A model generated the notes under the pieces. The model had not been told where the DNA came from. It saw only the letters and a program-made list of their open reading frames with translations, and did no database searches. From contig JAJQCV010000096.1 of NCBI GenBank assembly GCA_021202525.1, positions 1-53,558 on the forward strand: a stretch of 53,558 nt of DNA, in the 5' to 3' direction. Shown here piece by piece: positions 38,040-46,376 of this stretch. Both the position numbers and the translations under genes were made by a program. Each line of letters opens with the position of its first letter. Position 1 is the first letter of the stretch. This DNA is from Akkermansiaceae bacterium (lineage in GTDB: Bacteria; Verrucomicrobiota; Verrucomicrobiia; Verrucomicrobiales; Akkermansiaceae).

Positions 38040-38633
38040 ATGAGTCAACCGAACGTCTGGATCATCGACCACCGGGATTCCTTCACCTGGAACCTCGCGG
38101 AACTGGCCGCGGCCACGGGCATGGCCGTTCCGCGCGTGGTTCCCCATGATTTTCCCGGCCTGGAAGACGCAGTGCGGAAGGGGGAAAAGGTCATCCTCTC
38201 CCCCGGTCCGGGCGTGGTGCACGATTCCTGCCACAGGGCCACTTTCCGCCTGCTGCGCCGCCTGCCGCCGGATATTCCGGTGCTGGGGGTCTGCCTGGGG
38301 CATCAAATCCTGGGCGTCCACTTCGGAGCCGCTCTGGAACAACTCCCAGGCCCGCTCCACGGAGCGCGGACGCAGATACTCCGCTCCGGCCCGTCTCCCC
38401 TTTTTGCCGGGCTTCCGGAGGAATTCCCCGCGGGCCTCTACCATTCCTGGCGCCTGTCACGGGAGTCGTGGCCCGATGAACTGATTGTCACGGCGGAAGA
38501 CGGCCGGGGCCATATCCAGGCCATGCGGCACCGCACCCGCCCCGTGTACGGCATCCAGTTTCATCCGGAATCCATCCTGACTCCGTCCGGCAGCCTTATG
38601 CTGCGCAATTTTCTGGCGCTTTCTCCGGAATAA
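38040..38633 (+). CDS. pabA: Aminodeoxychorismate synthase glutamine amidotransferase
   Basis: 197 residues, class I glutamine amidotransferase that supplies ammonia to PabB (and may serve TrpE also). The nucleophile is Cys85 in VLGVCLGHQI, the oxyanion segment is ILSPGPG and the His/Glu dyad is in GIQFHPESIL. The start at 38040 (MSQPNVWIIDHRDSFT) is fixed by the family N-terminus, although the frame is open far upstream. It is divergent from pabB, leaving only 30 bases for two promoters; coordinated control from one site is likely. Confidence 0.92.
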   Translation: MSQPNVWIIDHRDSFTWNLAELAAATGMAVPRVVPHDFPGLEDAVRKGEKVILSPGPGVVHDSCHRATFRLLRRLPPDIPVLGVCLGHQILGVHFGAALEQLPGPLHGARTQILRSGPSPLFAGLPEEFPAGLYHSWRLSRESWPDELIVTAEDGRGHIQAMRHRTRPVYGIQFHPESILTPSGSLMLRNFLALSPE

Positions 38634-38769
38634 AGGGGCACTGGCGGCGCATGCAGGAATTCCCCCATGCCCGGAACGGGGATGAACAGGACCGCGCCGG
38701 AAGTTGTCTCATTCCTGTACATGTCCGGCGCACTCCGCAGTCCGGCCCATCCATCACAGCCTCCATTTC

Positions 38770-39906
38770 ATGAATACACAGGATGAACTCAAGATCAGGG
38801 ACATGGAAATCCTGTTCCAGCCCTTCCATTCACGCAAGCTTGACACCCCCACGCGCATCGTCCTGCCGGCCATGACCCGGGGATTTTCCCCCGGCGGCGT
38901 GCCCACGGACGAGGTGGCCGCCTACTACCAGCGCCGGGCCAAACATGAAGTGGGCCTCATCATCACGGAAGGCACGTTTATTGACGAGCCGAGCGCCTCC
39001 CCTTCCTCCAACTATCCCAATTTTTTCGGCGGCGCGCCGCTCCGGGGCTGGAAAAAAGTGCTGGAAGCCGTCCACACGACGGACTGCAAGATAGCCCCCC
39101 AGCTCTGGCACGTGGGCATGACACGGCCCTTCAAGGGTGAAAACCTTCCCAACCCGGAACTTCCGCCCATCGGGCCTTCCGGCATTGACGTGAATACGCT
39201 CCGGCAGACGACGGACCCCATGAGCGCCGCCAAGATAGAAGAGGTGATCGACGCCTTTGCCCGTGCAGCCGCGGACGCCAAAAGGCTGGGATTCGACGGT
39301 GTGGAGATTCACGGGGCCCACGGCTACCTGATCGACCAGTTTTTCTGGAAGGAAACCAACAGGAGAACGGACGAGTACGGGGGAGACCTGGTGGGGCGCA
39401 CCCGCTTTGCCAGCCGCATCATTCATGCCGTCCGCAAGGCTGTAGGCAGCCAGTTCCCCATTATTTTCCGCTTTTCCCAGTGGAAAACCGGGCATTACGA
39501 CGCCAAGCTGGCGCGCACGCCCGTGGAACTGGAAGATTTCCTGACGCCCCTGACGGAAGCGGGCGTGGACATTTTCGACTGCTCCACGCGCCGGTTCTGG
39601 GAACCGGAGTTTGAAGGTTCCCGCCTGAATCTGGCGGGCTGGACCAAGAAGCTTACGGGCAAGCCGACCATTTCCGTCGGCTCCGTGGGGCTTAACCGGG
39701 AATTCACGAATGTTTTCGACGGAGGCCCGGAGGCGGAAGCCGCCAGCATCGAACCCCTGGTGGAACGGATGCAGGCAGGCGAGTTCGACCTCATCGCCGT
39801 AGGGCGCGCCCTGCTGGCGGATGCGGAGTGGGCGCAGAAAATTCACCATTCACGGGAAAAGGAAATCCGCCTGTTCACGAAGGAGGCCCTCCAGTCCCTG
39901 AGCTGA
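38770..39906 (+). CDS. NADH:flavin oxidoreductase, old yellow enzyme family
   Basis: 378 residues. An FMN-dependent TIM barrel that reduces activated double bonds or other electrophiles. Typical segments: LFQPFHSRKLDTPTRIVLPAMTR at the N-terminus, IAPQLWHVGM, GVEIHGAHGYLIDQFFW with the catalytic His pair, NRRTDEYGGD and ISVGSVGL. The start MNTQDELKI (38770) is chosen over an upstream ATG (38704) because the upstream residues look random; MEILFQPF is also possible. The physiological substrate is unknown. A hairpin without a T-run follows. Confidence 0.9.
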   Translation: MNTQDELKIRDMEILFQPFHSRKLDTPTRIVLPAMTRGFSPGGVPTDEVAAYYQRRAKHEVGLIITEGTFIDEPSASPSSNYPNFFGGAPLRGWKKVLEAVHTTDCKIAPQLWHVGMTRPFKGENLPNPELPPIGPSGIDVNTLRQTTDPMSAAKIEEVIDAFARAAADAKRLGFDGVEIHGAHGYLIDQFFWKETNRRTDEYGGDLVGRTRFASRIIHAVRKAVGSQFPIIFRFSQWKTGHYDAKLARTPVELEDFLTPLTEAGVDIFDCSTRRFWEPEFEGSRLNLAGWTKKLTGKPTISVGSVGLNREFTNVFDGGPEAEAASIEPLVERMQAGEFDLIAVGRALLADAEWAQKIHHSREKEIRLFTKEALQSLS

Positions 39907-39934
39907 AAAAACGGGTTTCTGCGGGAAAAGCACA

Positions 39935-39966
39935 CGGGAGACAGTCCGCTTCCGGAATGTCTCCCG
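39935..39966 (+). terminator. Possible terminator hairpin after the flavin oxidoreductase
   Basis: CGGGAGACA pairs perfectly with TGTCTCCCG across 14 bases. The following T content is low, so it may be a hairpin for transcript stability or weak termination. Confidence 0.45.
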
Positions 39967-40004
39967 GTCATTTCATGAACCCGGGCCATCGGCGGCAACG
40001 GGCA

Positions 40005-40199
40005 TTACGGGGCCGGGGACAGGCGCTTCACGCGCCCGTTCCATTGCAAGCCATAGACGACTCCTTTTCTGACGATGTGGTAGCCGAGAAACTGTTCGGA
40101 CGACTCGTCCCTGCTGTCAAGAGCAGTGATCCCCCGCGCCGCCTCCCGTTTCCACCGAATGTCATAGACGGCCCATGTGGAGGTTTTCCTTGTTTTCAT
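40005..40199 (-). CDS. Small hypothetical protein
   Basis: 64 residues starting MKTRKTSTWAVYDIRWKREA. Basic, no membrane helix, with a fairly protein-like mix (GYHIVRKGVVYGLQWNGRVKRL). An ATG four codons upstream (40211) is an alternative. It begins 23 bases after the stop of the YwaF-like gene on the same strand, so it could be the end of that unit. It has no recognised family, and chance cannot be excluded. Confidence 0.4.
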   Translation of the reverse strand: MKTRKTSTWAVYDIRWKREAARGITALDSRDESSEQFLGYHIVRKGVVYGLQWNGRVKRLSPAP

Positions 40200-40222
40200 G
40201 CAGATAAACATGGAAATTCACC

Positions 40223-40960
40223 CTACTGCCCAGGGAGTTTTTCAACAGAAGCCGTCTCTTCTCCCCTCCCTTTTTTCCGGGGACGCACGGTCAGATACAG
40301 CAGCCTCAGCACGGCCAGGGCCGGGATTTGGAGCGTCAGCAGATACCAGGGCGCGGGACCGAAGTATTCCAGAACGCTTCCCTCCGGGGCGTACCGGGTA
40401 AATCCGTAGTTCGTTCCCAGCCAGATGTTCACGGGAATGATCAGGAGAAGGTAGGCGTCGCACAGAAGCAGGGTTTTCACGTCGTCCCACGGACGGGCGC
40501 GCCATTCCAGCACCAGCGGCAGATACAGGGCGGAAACAAACAGGAGGCCATGCCCCACGAAGAAGGCGAAGAAGGCAGCGGAAGGAAAACCTTCATACAG
40601 CATGGGAGTGATCAACCCCTGGATGCTGGCCGTCAGCACGCCGAAGTACGCCGCGGCGCATGCCCAGGGCCTGCGGTACCACAGGGCAATGAAGCACACC
40701 AGCGTCATCAGGCTGCAAAAATGCAGGGGGAGCCTGTCCTGCCAGGGTTCCCAGTGTTCCCGGACGATGCGCCCGAACGTTTCCGCCAGAAAAGTCAGCA
40801 AAAACACGGCTCCCAGCACCTTGCCCACCAGGATCCGCTTTTCCATCCGGAGACGGCGGCCTCCCCACAGCAGGACTGCGGCGGCCAGCGCCACCACGCC
40901 GAGCGCCGCCCAGTGGGCCAGGCTCCAGCGGATGAACAAGGGCGAAACGTCGTCATTCAT
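40223..40960 (-). CDS. YwaF / TIGR02206-family integral membrane protein
   Basis: 245 residues with about seven membrane helices (for example WAALGVVALAAAVLLWGG, GKVLGAVFLLTFLAETFG, TLLLCDAYLLLIIPVNIWLG). The RLPLHFCSL segment after the second helix and YGFTRYAPEGSVLEYFGPAPWYLL near the end mark the TIGR02206/YwaF family of unknown role. It starts at 40960, 15 bases after the stop of the PPOX-type gene upstream on the same strand, and is probably co-transcribed with it. Confidence 0.88.
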   Translation of the reverse strand: MNDDVSPLFIRWSLAHWAALGVVALAAAVLLWGGRRLRMEKRILVGKVLGAVFLLTFLAETFGRIVREHWEPWQDRLPLHFCSLMTLVCFIALWYRRPWACAAAYFGVLTASIQGLITPMLYEGFPSAAFFAFFVGHGLLFVSALYLPLVLEWRARPWDDVKTLLLCDAYLLLIIPVNIWLGTNYGFTRYAPEGSVLEYFGPAPWYLLTLQIPALAVLRLLYLTVRPRKKGRGEETASVEKLPGQ

Positions 40961-40975
40961 AAATCATCAGGAATA

Positions 40976-41476
40976 TCAGCGGTCAACGGGACCAGGAGGA
41001 ACATCCGGCCGCGTACAGAGTTTTCCGCTGACAGATTCCGCTTTCAGGCGCAGGACGCAGACGGCGCGCGCCATGGACGGCGTCAAGGCCGCTTCCCGTC
41101 CGGTCTGGTGCAGCATGATGCGGTTCAGGGCATGAATCTTTTCCTCGTCTTTTTGAAGAATCTCCACCATTCCCCGCCCCATGACGCTGCAATAGGAATA
41201 GCCGTACTGGCAGGGCGTATTCCCCTCCACCAGCAGATGATTCCCGTCCATCTCAAAAGCGGCTTTCGGGTTGTTCCGCAGAATGTCCAGCTTCCGCCCC
41301 TCCCTGGCGCAGTGGAAAAACAGATGCAGGGCTCCATCCCGTTCCTCATACCCGAAATTCAGGGGGACGACATACACTTCCTCCCCGTCCCACAGGCCCA
41401 GGCGGCACACCTTGCACTGCGAGACCATGGCCAGCAGGTCTTCCCTCCGGCAGACTTCCCTGTCCTTTCTTCTCAT
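40976..41476 (-). CDS. Pyridoxamine 5'-phosphate oxidase-family (NimA-like) flavin protein
   Basis: 166 residues of the split-barrel FMN-binding class: CKVCRLGLWDGEEVYVVPLNFGYEE is the typical first strand, and FFHCAREGRKLDILRNNPKAAFEMDG is the NimA-like core. Such proteins reduce small molecules or carry flavin; some confer nitroimidazole resistance. Nothing shows the actual substrate. The start MRRKDREVC (41476) is chosen as upstream in-frame residues do not match the family. Confidence 0.88.
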   Translation of the reverse strand: MRRKDREVCRREDLLAMVSQCKVCRLGLWDGEEVYVVPLNFGYEERDGALHLFFHCAREGRKLDILRNNPKAAFEMDGNHLLVEGNTPCQYGYSYCSVMGRGMVEILQKDEEKIHALNRIMLHQTGREAALTPSMARAVCVLRLKAESVSGKLCTRPDVPPGPVDR

Positions 41477-41900
41477 CACCTGACAGTATTCATTGATTTT
41501 TCCGCACGGAAAGAGAAGCATTCCAGCGCAGGGAACGATGACGGGAACCGGAAGGAAAGCCCCCCATTCATCGGGGGACGGCATGTATGGAAAAGGGGAT
41601 GGCCGCTCATGGAACCGGAGGGACTGGCTCCGACAGGAATACAAAAAAATAGTCTGCCGGGAAAGCTTTTTACCGGGGAAAGCGGGCTTTTCCGGAATGG
41701 CAGAAATGACGCAGGGCTGGCCGCTCTCAGCCAAAATCTCCAGTATGGGAACATGATCCGTACACATCAGCAGCCAACCACCGAGGATAAAAATCTGGAA
41801 CCCAAACGTTAAAAATGTTAGAAAATAATTTCATACATTCAGCAGATAAAGATATCCATTTAAGAAATTTTCATCCGCAGAAAGTACGGCGCGAACCGGG
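41477..41900. other. Intergenic stretch upstream of the NimA-like gene
   Basis: These 424 bases show no supported gene. The part near 41770-41900 is AT-rich and likely holds the promoter of the plus-strand gene at 41901. A 15-base segment (41663-41677, AAGCTTTTTACCGGG) recurs exactly at 42455-42469, on the other side of that gene. Confidence 0.45.
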
Positions 41901-42449
41901 ATGCAAAAGAGAGTAAAGAATACCTTGCTAAAAATCAGCATATGGCTCCTTCCAGGAGCCATGCTTATCCTGTTTTTTGTTTTTTCTCCGGATTTACACG
42001 GAAAAGAACCATGGGCCGTTAGCATGCACAATCAGGATGGAATACCCGTGGAAGGCAGCATCTCCGTCAAAAGGGACAATACGCTCCTGCAAAAACTTCT
42101 GAACCCGGTCGGATGTTTCTATCATGGCAAGTATGTCGTCAGGACGGCTCTTATCAGAGGGAAAGGAAATTTAAAGGGGATCAAAGACGGCGATCAAATC
42201 GTGGTGTTTGCCCATAGAAGCATCCTGCCCCTGATGCTGAACGTCAAGGGAACAGCCATCCTGCTGGATGCCGAAGGCTTGTCTTCCGCTCCCGAAAGTG
42301 TGACTCTCCCTCCGGATGACCGGTGCATCATTTTTACCTGTGAAGCCAGAGACGGGAAAATCAGCCTCGTTGCGGTCGGATACGCGCGATCCGGGGAAGG
42401 AATCCAGCAGTGCCAATCCATGAAGCTCATGAAGGACAAGGCCGATTAA
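41901..42449 (+). CDS. Hypothetical protein with N-terminal membrane anchor
   Basis: 182 residues, not recognised. A signal-anchor helix (about 12-29, IWLLPGAMLILFFVF) precedes a soluble, probably periplasmic beta-rich domain with KGNLKGIKDGDQIVVFAHR and SVTLPPDDRCIIFTCEA. The gene is flanked by a 15-base direct repeat and is less GC-rich than its neighbours, which could reflect recent acquisition. The start at 41901 gives the hydrophobic segment at the expected place. Confidence 0.6.
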   Translation: MQKRVKNTLLKISIWLLPGAMLILFFVFSPDLHGKEPWAVSMHNQDGIPVEGSISVKRDNTLLQKLLNPVGCFYHGKYVVRTALIRGKGNLKGIKDGDQIVVFAHRSILPLMLNVKGTAILLDAEGLSSAPESVTLPPDDRCIIFTCEARDGKISLVAVGYARSGEGIQQCQSMKLMKDKAD

Positions 42450-42496
42450 CAGGGAAGCTTTTTACCGGGAATACCCGCATTTCCTGAACAGGCCCC

Positions 42497-43000
42497 TCAC
42501 GGGAGGCCGCCCGGTTCCGCTACATCCGCAAAGGAGGCGTCCGCCGCCTGAAGCAAGTCCGCGGGGGCAAGTTCGATCTGGCATCCCAGGCGCCCCCCGC
42601 TCACCACGATTTCCGGCAGGGCTTCCGCGCCGGAGTCAATCACGGTGGGATATTTTTTCTTCATGCCCAGGGCCGTACAGCCGCCGCGGACGTAACCCGT
42701 CACCACGGTAATATCCTTCACAGGGATCAGGGACAGGGATTTGGCTCCCACGGCCCGGGCGGCCTTTTTCAGGGAGAGTGCCGAATCAATGGGAATCACG
42801 AATACGTAGTATTGGCGGGGAGCACCCTCCGTCACCAGAGTTTTGTACATCCTTTCCGGCGGCAGTCCCAGGGCCGCCGCCGTGTGCCGCGCGTCCACAA
42901 ATTCCGTGCATTCATACGCATAATGCCTGTACGGGACATGGAGTGCGTCCAGCAGCCGCATGGCATTGGTTTTGACATCCCTTTCCTTCTTCCCGGCCAT
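42497..43000 (-). CDS. ybaK: Cys-tRNA(Pro) deacylase (YbaK/EbsC family)
   Basis: 167 residues. The YbaK family removes cysteine wrongly attached to tRNA-Pro. Characteristic segments: KTLVTEGAPRQYYVFVIPID and GYVRGGCTALGMKKKYPTVID (the GGCSPxGxKK-like loop), then IVVSGGRLGCQIELAPADL. The start MAGKKERDVKTNAMRLLD (43000) matches the family; the upstream in-frame stretch reaching 43099 is not conserved-looking. It lies downstream of lpxB on the same strand with 132 bases between. Confidence 0.9.
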   Translation of the reverse strand: MAGKKERDVKTNAMRLLDALHVPYRHYAYECTEFVDARHTAAALGLPPERMYKTLVTEGAPRQYYVFVIPIDSALSLKKAARAVGAKSLSLIPVKDITVVTGYVRGGCTALGMKKKYPTVIDSGAEALPEIVVSGGRLGCQIELAPADLLQAADASFADVAEPGGLP

Positions 43001-43132
43001 AAGAGCTAAACAAAATGTGGGCGTGATTTTAGAGAAACCGCGCGCTTTTGGCAAGGGCATGCCGGGGAATGCCGCCCTGCGGCAGTTCCATCCCGGCACA
43101 GGCAGAACCGGCGGGACGAAGGTTCCTATTCG

Positions 43133-44251
43133 TTATTCGCTCAGCAGACGGCAGACGGCCTCCGCCGCATGTTCTGCGGCTCCGCCCTGCCCCAGCCTGT
43201 CCGCGGCCCGCTTCATTTCCGCCAGCAGCGCATCCCTGTTTTCCGGAACGAGCAGCCGCTCAATTTCTTCAATGACCTTGTCCGGGGTGAAATCAAACTG
43301 AACCAGTTCCTTCACCACGGGTTTTTCCGCCAGAATGTTCACCATGCCGATGAAGCGGATTTTAATGAGCATGCGGGCCATCCAGTACGTCAGCAGGGGA
43401 ACCTTGTACACGAGCATGTACGGGAGGCGGTGGAGGGCGGCCTCCATCGTGGCGGTGCCGGAGGCCACCACGCCCACCGCGGCGCGGTCCATGAGTTCAT
43501 GGTAACGCCCCACGGTGATGTTGAAGATATCCGGAGACATTCCGGCCTTCCGCGCCATGCCGCGCATTCTTTCCGCCAGGGCCTCATTGGAGGCGGCGGT
43601 TTCAAATTTCAGGTCCGGCCGCGTCCGGGAAAGGCGGCGCACAACCTCCGCGAATACGGGGAAATGCCGGTCTATCTCCCGGTTCCGGCTGCCGGGAAAG
43701 AGGCCGATCAGGGAAGGTTCCCGCACGTCTTCCTTCCGGATGGCGGCGATCTCGTCCACCAGGGGATGCCCCACGAATTCCGATTTCAACCCGGCCTCCC
43801 GGAACAGGGGGGCTTCAAAGGGAAAAATGCACATCATCAAATCCAGCGTGCGCACCATTTTGGGAATGCGCCCGCGGTGCCAGGCCCAGACCTGCGGAGA
43901 AATGAAGTAAACGATTTTGGTATGGGGGCAGTATTGGCGGACCTTTTCCGCCATGCGCAGGTTGAATCCCGGATAGTCAATCAGGACAAGGCAGTCCGGA
44001 CGGTCACGGCGGATCTGCTCCAGCAGGGACAGAAAGCGCTTCCTGAACCAGCCGTATTTTTTGGCCACCTCCACAAAGCCGATTACCGCCGCTTCATCCG
44101 CCCAGTCTTCCACCTCCGGGCACAGCGCATGCATGCCGCCGCCGCCCAGTCCCCGGACTTCCAGGCCGGGCATGAGGCGCAGCAGGTTTTTCAGCAACAA
44201 GGCCCCGTGAATATCCCCGCTCTTTTCACCCGCTATAATGTAAAGATTCAT
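43133..44251 (-). CDS. lpxB: Lipid-A-disaccharide synthase
   Basis: 372 residues, GT19. Condenses lipid X with UDP-diacylglucosamine in lipid A synthesis. The N-terminus MNLYIIAGEKSGDIHGA is diagnostic, along with LIDYPGFNLRMAEKVR, YFISPQVWAWHRGRI, CIFPFEAPLF, EFVGHPLVDE and LFPGSRNREID. VVASGTATMEAAL is the nucleotide-binding part. The start at 44251 is fixed by the motif. Divergent from the DedA gene. It supports a true Gram-negative envelope. Confidence 0.95.
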   Translation of the reverse strand: MNLYIIAGEKSGDIHGALLLKNLLRLMPGLEVRGLGGGGMHALCPEVEDWADEAAVIGFVEVAKKYGWFRKRFLSLLEQIRRDRPDCLVLIDYPGFNLRMAEKVRQYCPHTKIVYFISPQVWAWHRGRIPKMVRTLDLMMCIFPFEAPLFREAGLKSEFVGHPLVDEIAAIRKEDVREPSLIGLFPGSRNREIDRHFPVFAEVVRRLSRTRPDLKFETAASNEALAERMRGMARKAGMSPDIFNITVGRYHELMDRAAVGVVASGTATMEAALHRLPYMLVYKVPLLTYWMARMLIKIRFIGMVNILAEKPVVKELVQFDFTPDKVIEEIERLLVPENRDALLAEMKRAADRLGQGGAAEHAAEAVCRLLSE

Positions 44252-44342
44252 AACACTCTGCAACGATGCGCGCCGTACGCCTGCGGATTCTACCCGCTCC
44301 CCTCCGGCGAGGCAATAAAAGACTTTTCTTTCAAGGATTTTA

Positions 44343-45035
44343 ATGCAATATACGCGCGGTATGCATGAGCTGATCACACTTTGGATGTCCTGGGTCCAGG
44401 ACTGGGGATATGCGGGCGTCATCATTCTCATGGCCATGGAAAGCTCCATTTTTCCCGTCCCCAGCGAGGTGGTCATTCCCCCCGCGGCCATTCTTTCCGC
44501 CCAGCCGGACGCCCCCATGAGTTTCTGGGGCGTCGTCATTGCCGGGACCTTCGGTTCCTGGCTGGGGTCCGCCATTACCTACGTGGTGGCCAGAGTCGTC
44601 GGCCGCCCGGTCATCATGCGCTGGGGCAAATTCTTTTTCATGCCGCCCCACAAGGTGGAGAAGGCGGAACTTTTCCTGCAACGTTATGAAGTGTCCGGCG
44701 TCTTCTTTGCGCGCCTTCTTCCCGTCATCCGCCACCTGATCTCCATCCCGGCGGGCATTGTTCGCATGGGATTCGGCGTGTTTTCCCTGGTCACCACGCT
44801 CGGCGCCTTTGCGTGGTGCGCCGTGCTCGCCTGGTACGGGCACCGGATCGGCGAACGGCATCCGGAACTGCTCAAGTCCCCTGAAGAACTGATCCGCACC
44901 GTGAAGAGCGAAAGCCTGCCCCTCATCCTGGCCGTGCTCGTCCTGGCCGTCTGCTACATCATCATGCTGCGGCTGACGGACAGGAAGAAAGCGGAGGAAG
45001 GAACGGAAAGTGTTTCTCCGGAAACGGATGAATAA
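44343..45035 (+). CDS. DedA-family membrane protein
   Basis: 230 residues with four to five membrane helices. The DedA pattern is clear: MESSIFPVPSEVVIPPAA, GSWLGSAITYVVARVVGR and FARLLPVIRHLISIPAGIVRM, the latter with the conserved Arg and Pro residues. DedA proteins act in envelope homeostasis; several are lipid scramblases or flippases. Start taken at 44343; MHELITLW at 44361 also works. Its stop overlaps the start of the next gene by eight bases, so the two are coupled. Confidence 0.92.
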   Translation: MQYTRGMHELITLWMSWVQDWGYAGVIILMAMESSIFPVPSEVVIPPAAILSAQPDAPMSFWGVVIAGTFGSWLGSAITYVVARVVGRPVIMRWGKFFFMPPHKVEKAELFLQRYEVSGVFFARLLPVIRHLISIPAGIVRMGFGVFSLVTTLGAFAWCAVLAWYGHRIGERHPELLKSPEELIRTVKSESLPLILAVLVLAVCYIIMLRLTDRKKAEEGTESVSPETDE

Positions 45036-45525
45036 GCAACCGCCGCCCATGACCATTCCCGGGGAATACCGCGCAGCCCGCGCGCTGGACTACTTTCACC
45101 AGGGCTACAATTGTTCCCAGTCCGTGTTCACGGCCTTTGCGGACGTCTGCGGACTGTCGGAAGAAATGGCCCTCAGGCTTTCCTCCCCGCTGGGGGCGGG
45201 CATCGGCCGCATGCGGGAAGTCTGCGGCGCGTTCTGCGGGTTGAGCATGGTAGCCGGCAGCCTGCGCGGCAACACCTCCCCGGATGCCGGTGAAAAGGAA
45301 AAAATATTTTCCCTGGTGCAGTCCCTGGCCGCGGATTTCAAGAAAGAATTCGGCACGCTGTACTGCCGGGAACTGCTGGGCCTGACCCCGGAACAACTGG
45401 CGGGTGAAACGGCGCGCCCCGGCGACAGGACGGCGGCCTATTACGCATCCCGCCCGTGTGAACGCTGCATCGCCTTCTGCGCACGCCTGGCGGCGGATCT
45501 GGAAGCCGGCACTCCGGTACATTAA
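45028..45525 (+). CDS. C_GCAxxG_C_C-family redox-type protein
   Basis: 165 residues. The family name is given by its cysteine pattern, visible here as GYNCSQSV, then GAGIGRMREVCGAFCGLSMV, and distal cysteines at LYCRE, RPCERC and AFC. These proteins are small, cytoplasmic and probably metal- or redox-binding, with no proven function. The ATG at 45028 overlaps the end of the DedA gene, and MTIPGEYRA at 45049 is an alternative. Confidence 0.85.
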   Translation: MNKQPPPMTIPGEYRAARALDYFHQGYNCSQSVFTAFADVCGLSEEMALRLSSPLGAGIGRMREVCGAFCGLSMVAGSLRGNTSPDAGEKEKIFSLVQSLAADFKKEFGTLYCRELLGLTPEQLAGETARPGDRTAAYYASRPCERCIAFCARLAADLEAGTPVH

Positions 45526-45559
45526 AACACCCGGCCTCCCTGGGGGAAACCGGGCGTTT
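45524..45559. terminator. Bidirectional terminator between two convergent genes
   Basis: AAACACCCGG pairs with CCGGGCGTTT with one T-G pair. On the minus strand it is followed by GTTTTAATG and serves the ferritin-like gene; on the plus strand it ends the DedA unit. Confidence 0.7.
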
Positions 45560-45585
45560 CAACCATGGACGAAGAAGATTCTCCA

Positions 45586-45933
45586 TCAATGGGCGTCCTT
45601 GCCGGAAGAGCATTGGCCACTCTTGCAGGAACCTTTCAGTTTTTCAATTTTTTCATTGGTTTCGCCCATCCCTTCGTCGTAGAAGCCCTGTTCATCCGGG
45701 GCCAGTACCTGAAGGAGACGGAGAAATTCGCCGGCGTGTTCCTTTTCTTCATTCGTGATGTCCAAAAGAACGTCCTGGGCCAGCTTGTTGTCCGTGGATT
45801 CCGCAAGCTGGGTATAAAGCTGAATGGCTTCATATTCCGCGGCGATCATGAACCGGATGGCCCTCACCAGTTCATTGTGGGTGAGCATCCGGTCTTCCTT
45901 TAATCCGCTAAATGCATTTGAAAATTCAGGCAT
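45586..45933 (-). CDS. Ferritin-like / rubrerythrin-type protein, EncFtn-like (intact copy)
   Basis: 115 residues, two long helices. The metal-binding pattern is in IAAEYEAIQLY (Glu33/Glu35) and DITNEEKEHAGEF (Glu62/Glu63, His66), close to encapsulated ferritins, which form half of a four-helix bundle and dimerise. The Cys-rich end CKSGQCSSG is unusual and differs from known encapsulin-targeting tails; no encapsulin gene is near. Likely role: iron or peroxide handling. An almost identical but broken copy lies 790 bases to the right. The start at 45933 is shared by both copies, but one at MLTHNELVRA is possible. Confidence 0.85.
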   Translation of the reverse strand: MPEFSNAFSGLKEDRMLTHNELVRAIRFMIAAEYEAIQLYTQLAESTDNKLAQDVLLDITNEEKEHAGEFLRLLQVLAPDEQGFYDEGMGETNEKIEKLKGSCKSGQCSSGKDAH

Positions 45934-45985
45934 GCAGGTATGACCGGATGCGCCACTCTTTCATTCAATATGCTTTTGTCATAAT

Positions 45986-46022
45986 TTTTCCGTGACATCA
46001 TTTGAACTTTTATTACGGAAAA
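45986..46022. promoter_or_regulatory. Inverted repeat upstream of the ferritin-like gene
   Basis: TTTTCCGT (45986-45993) and ACGGAAAA (46015-46022) form the arms, about 55 bases upstream of the start. The element is kept, with better symmetry, in the duplicated copy, while the surrounding sequence diverged. This suggests a regulator site, possibly metal or redox dependent. Confidence 0.4.
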
Positions 46023-46329
46023 CGGTCCAATGGAAATTCCTTCCCTTTCGGAGTTTTCTTGCGAACATGCCCTTCCCAAATTCCAAGGAGCGACCGGGAA
46101 TGGAAGTGGAATATAACCCGTGCAGCCAGCTGCCCGATTCCCGCATTCATAGAACCGGGCAAAATGCGTGTGATTCCGCATCTCATGCCCTTCCCCGGCT
46201 TGCTGGAAGCGAATGAGCACCCCCGTAATATGACCGCCCGGACTGCACCGTTCATGTCCTGCATTGCCTTTTGCCACGCCCGGCAGGCAGTCCGGGCAGA
46301 ACCGCGCCGCCTCCCAATACCCTGCCTCC
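46023..46329. other. Spacer between the two ferritin duplicates
   Basis: About 307 bases of non-repeated sequence. A minus-strand frame (45900-46352) spans it but has no family, no likely start and covers the duplicated regulatory part, so I reject it as a gene. It may hold debris of an earlier gene. Confidence 0.35.
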
Positions 46330-46376
46330 GTGGAGAAATCCGGACGTTTCAACCGTGGACAAAGGAAAATCCTCCG

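Larger units (their letters stand above)
45541..46025. repeat. Tandem duplication, copy 1 (intact ferritin gene)
   Basis: This about 485-base stretch covers the ferritin-like gene, its 3' flank (from GTTTCAACC, 45556) and upstream region (through the CCGTGA/ACGGAA inverted repeat). The same stretch recurs with scattered mismatches at about 46330-46815, offset 789-791 bases. The copies are diverged, so the duplication is not recent. Confidence 0.75.

Noticed and set aside
45900..46352. Minus-strand open frame of 150 codons between ferritin copies
   Set aside because: Covers the duplicated control region and shares no domain; likely random.
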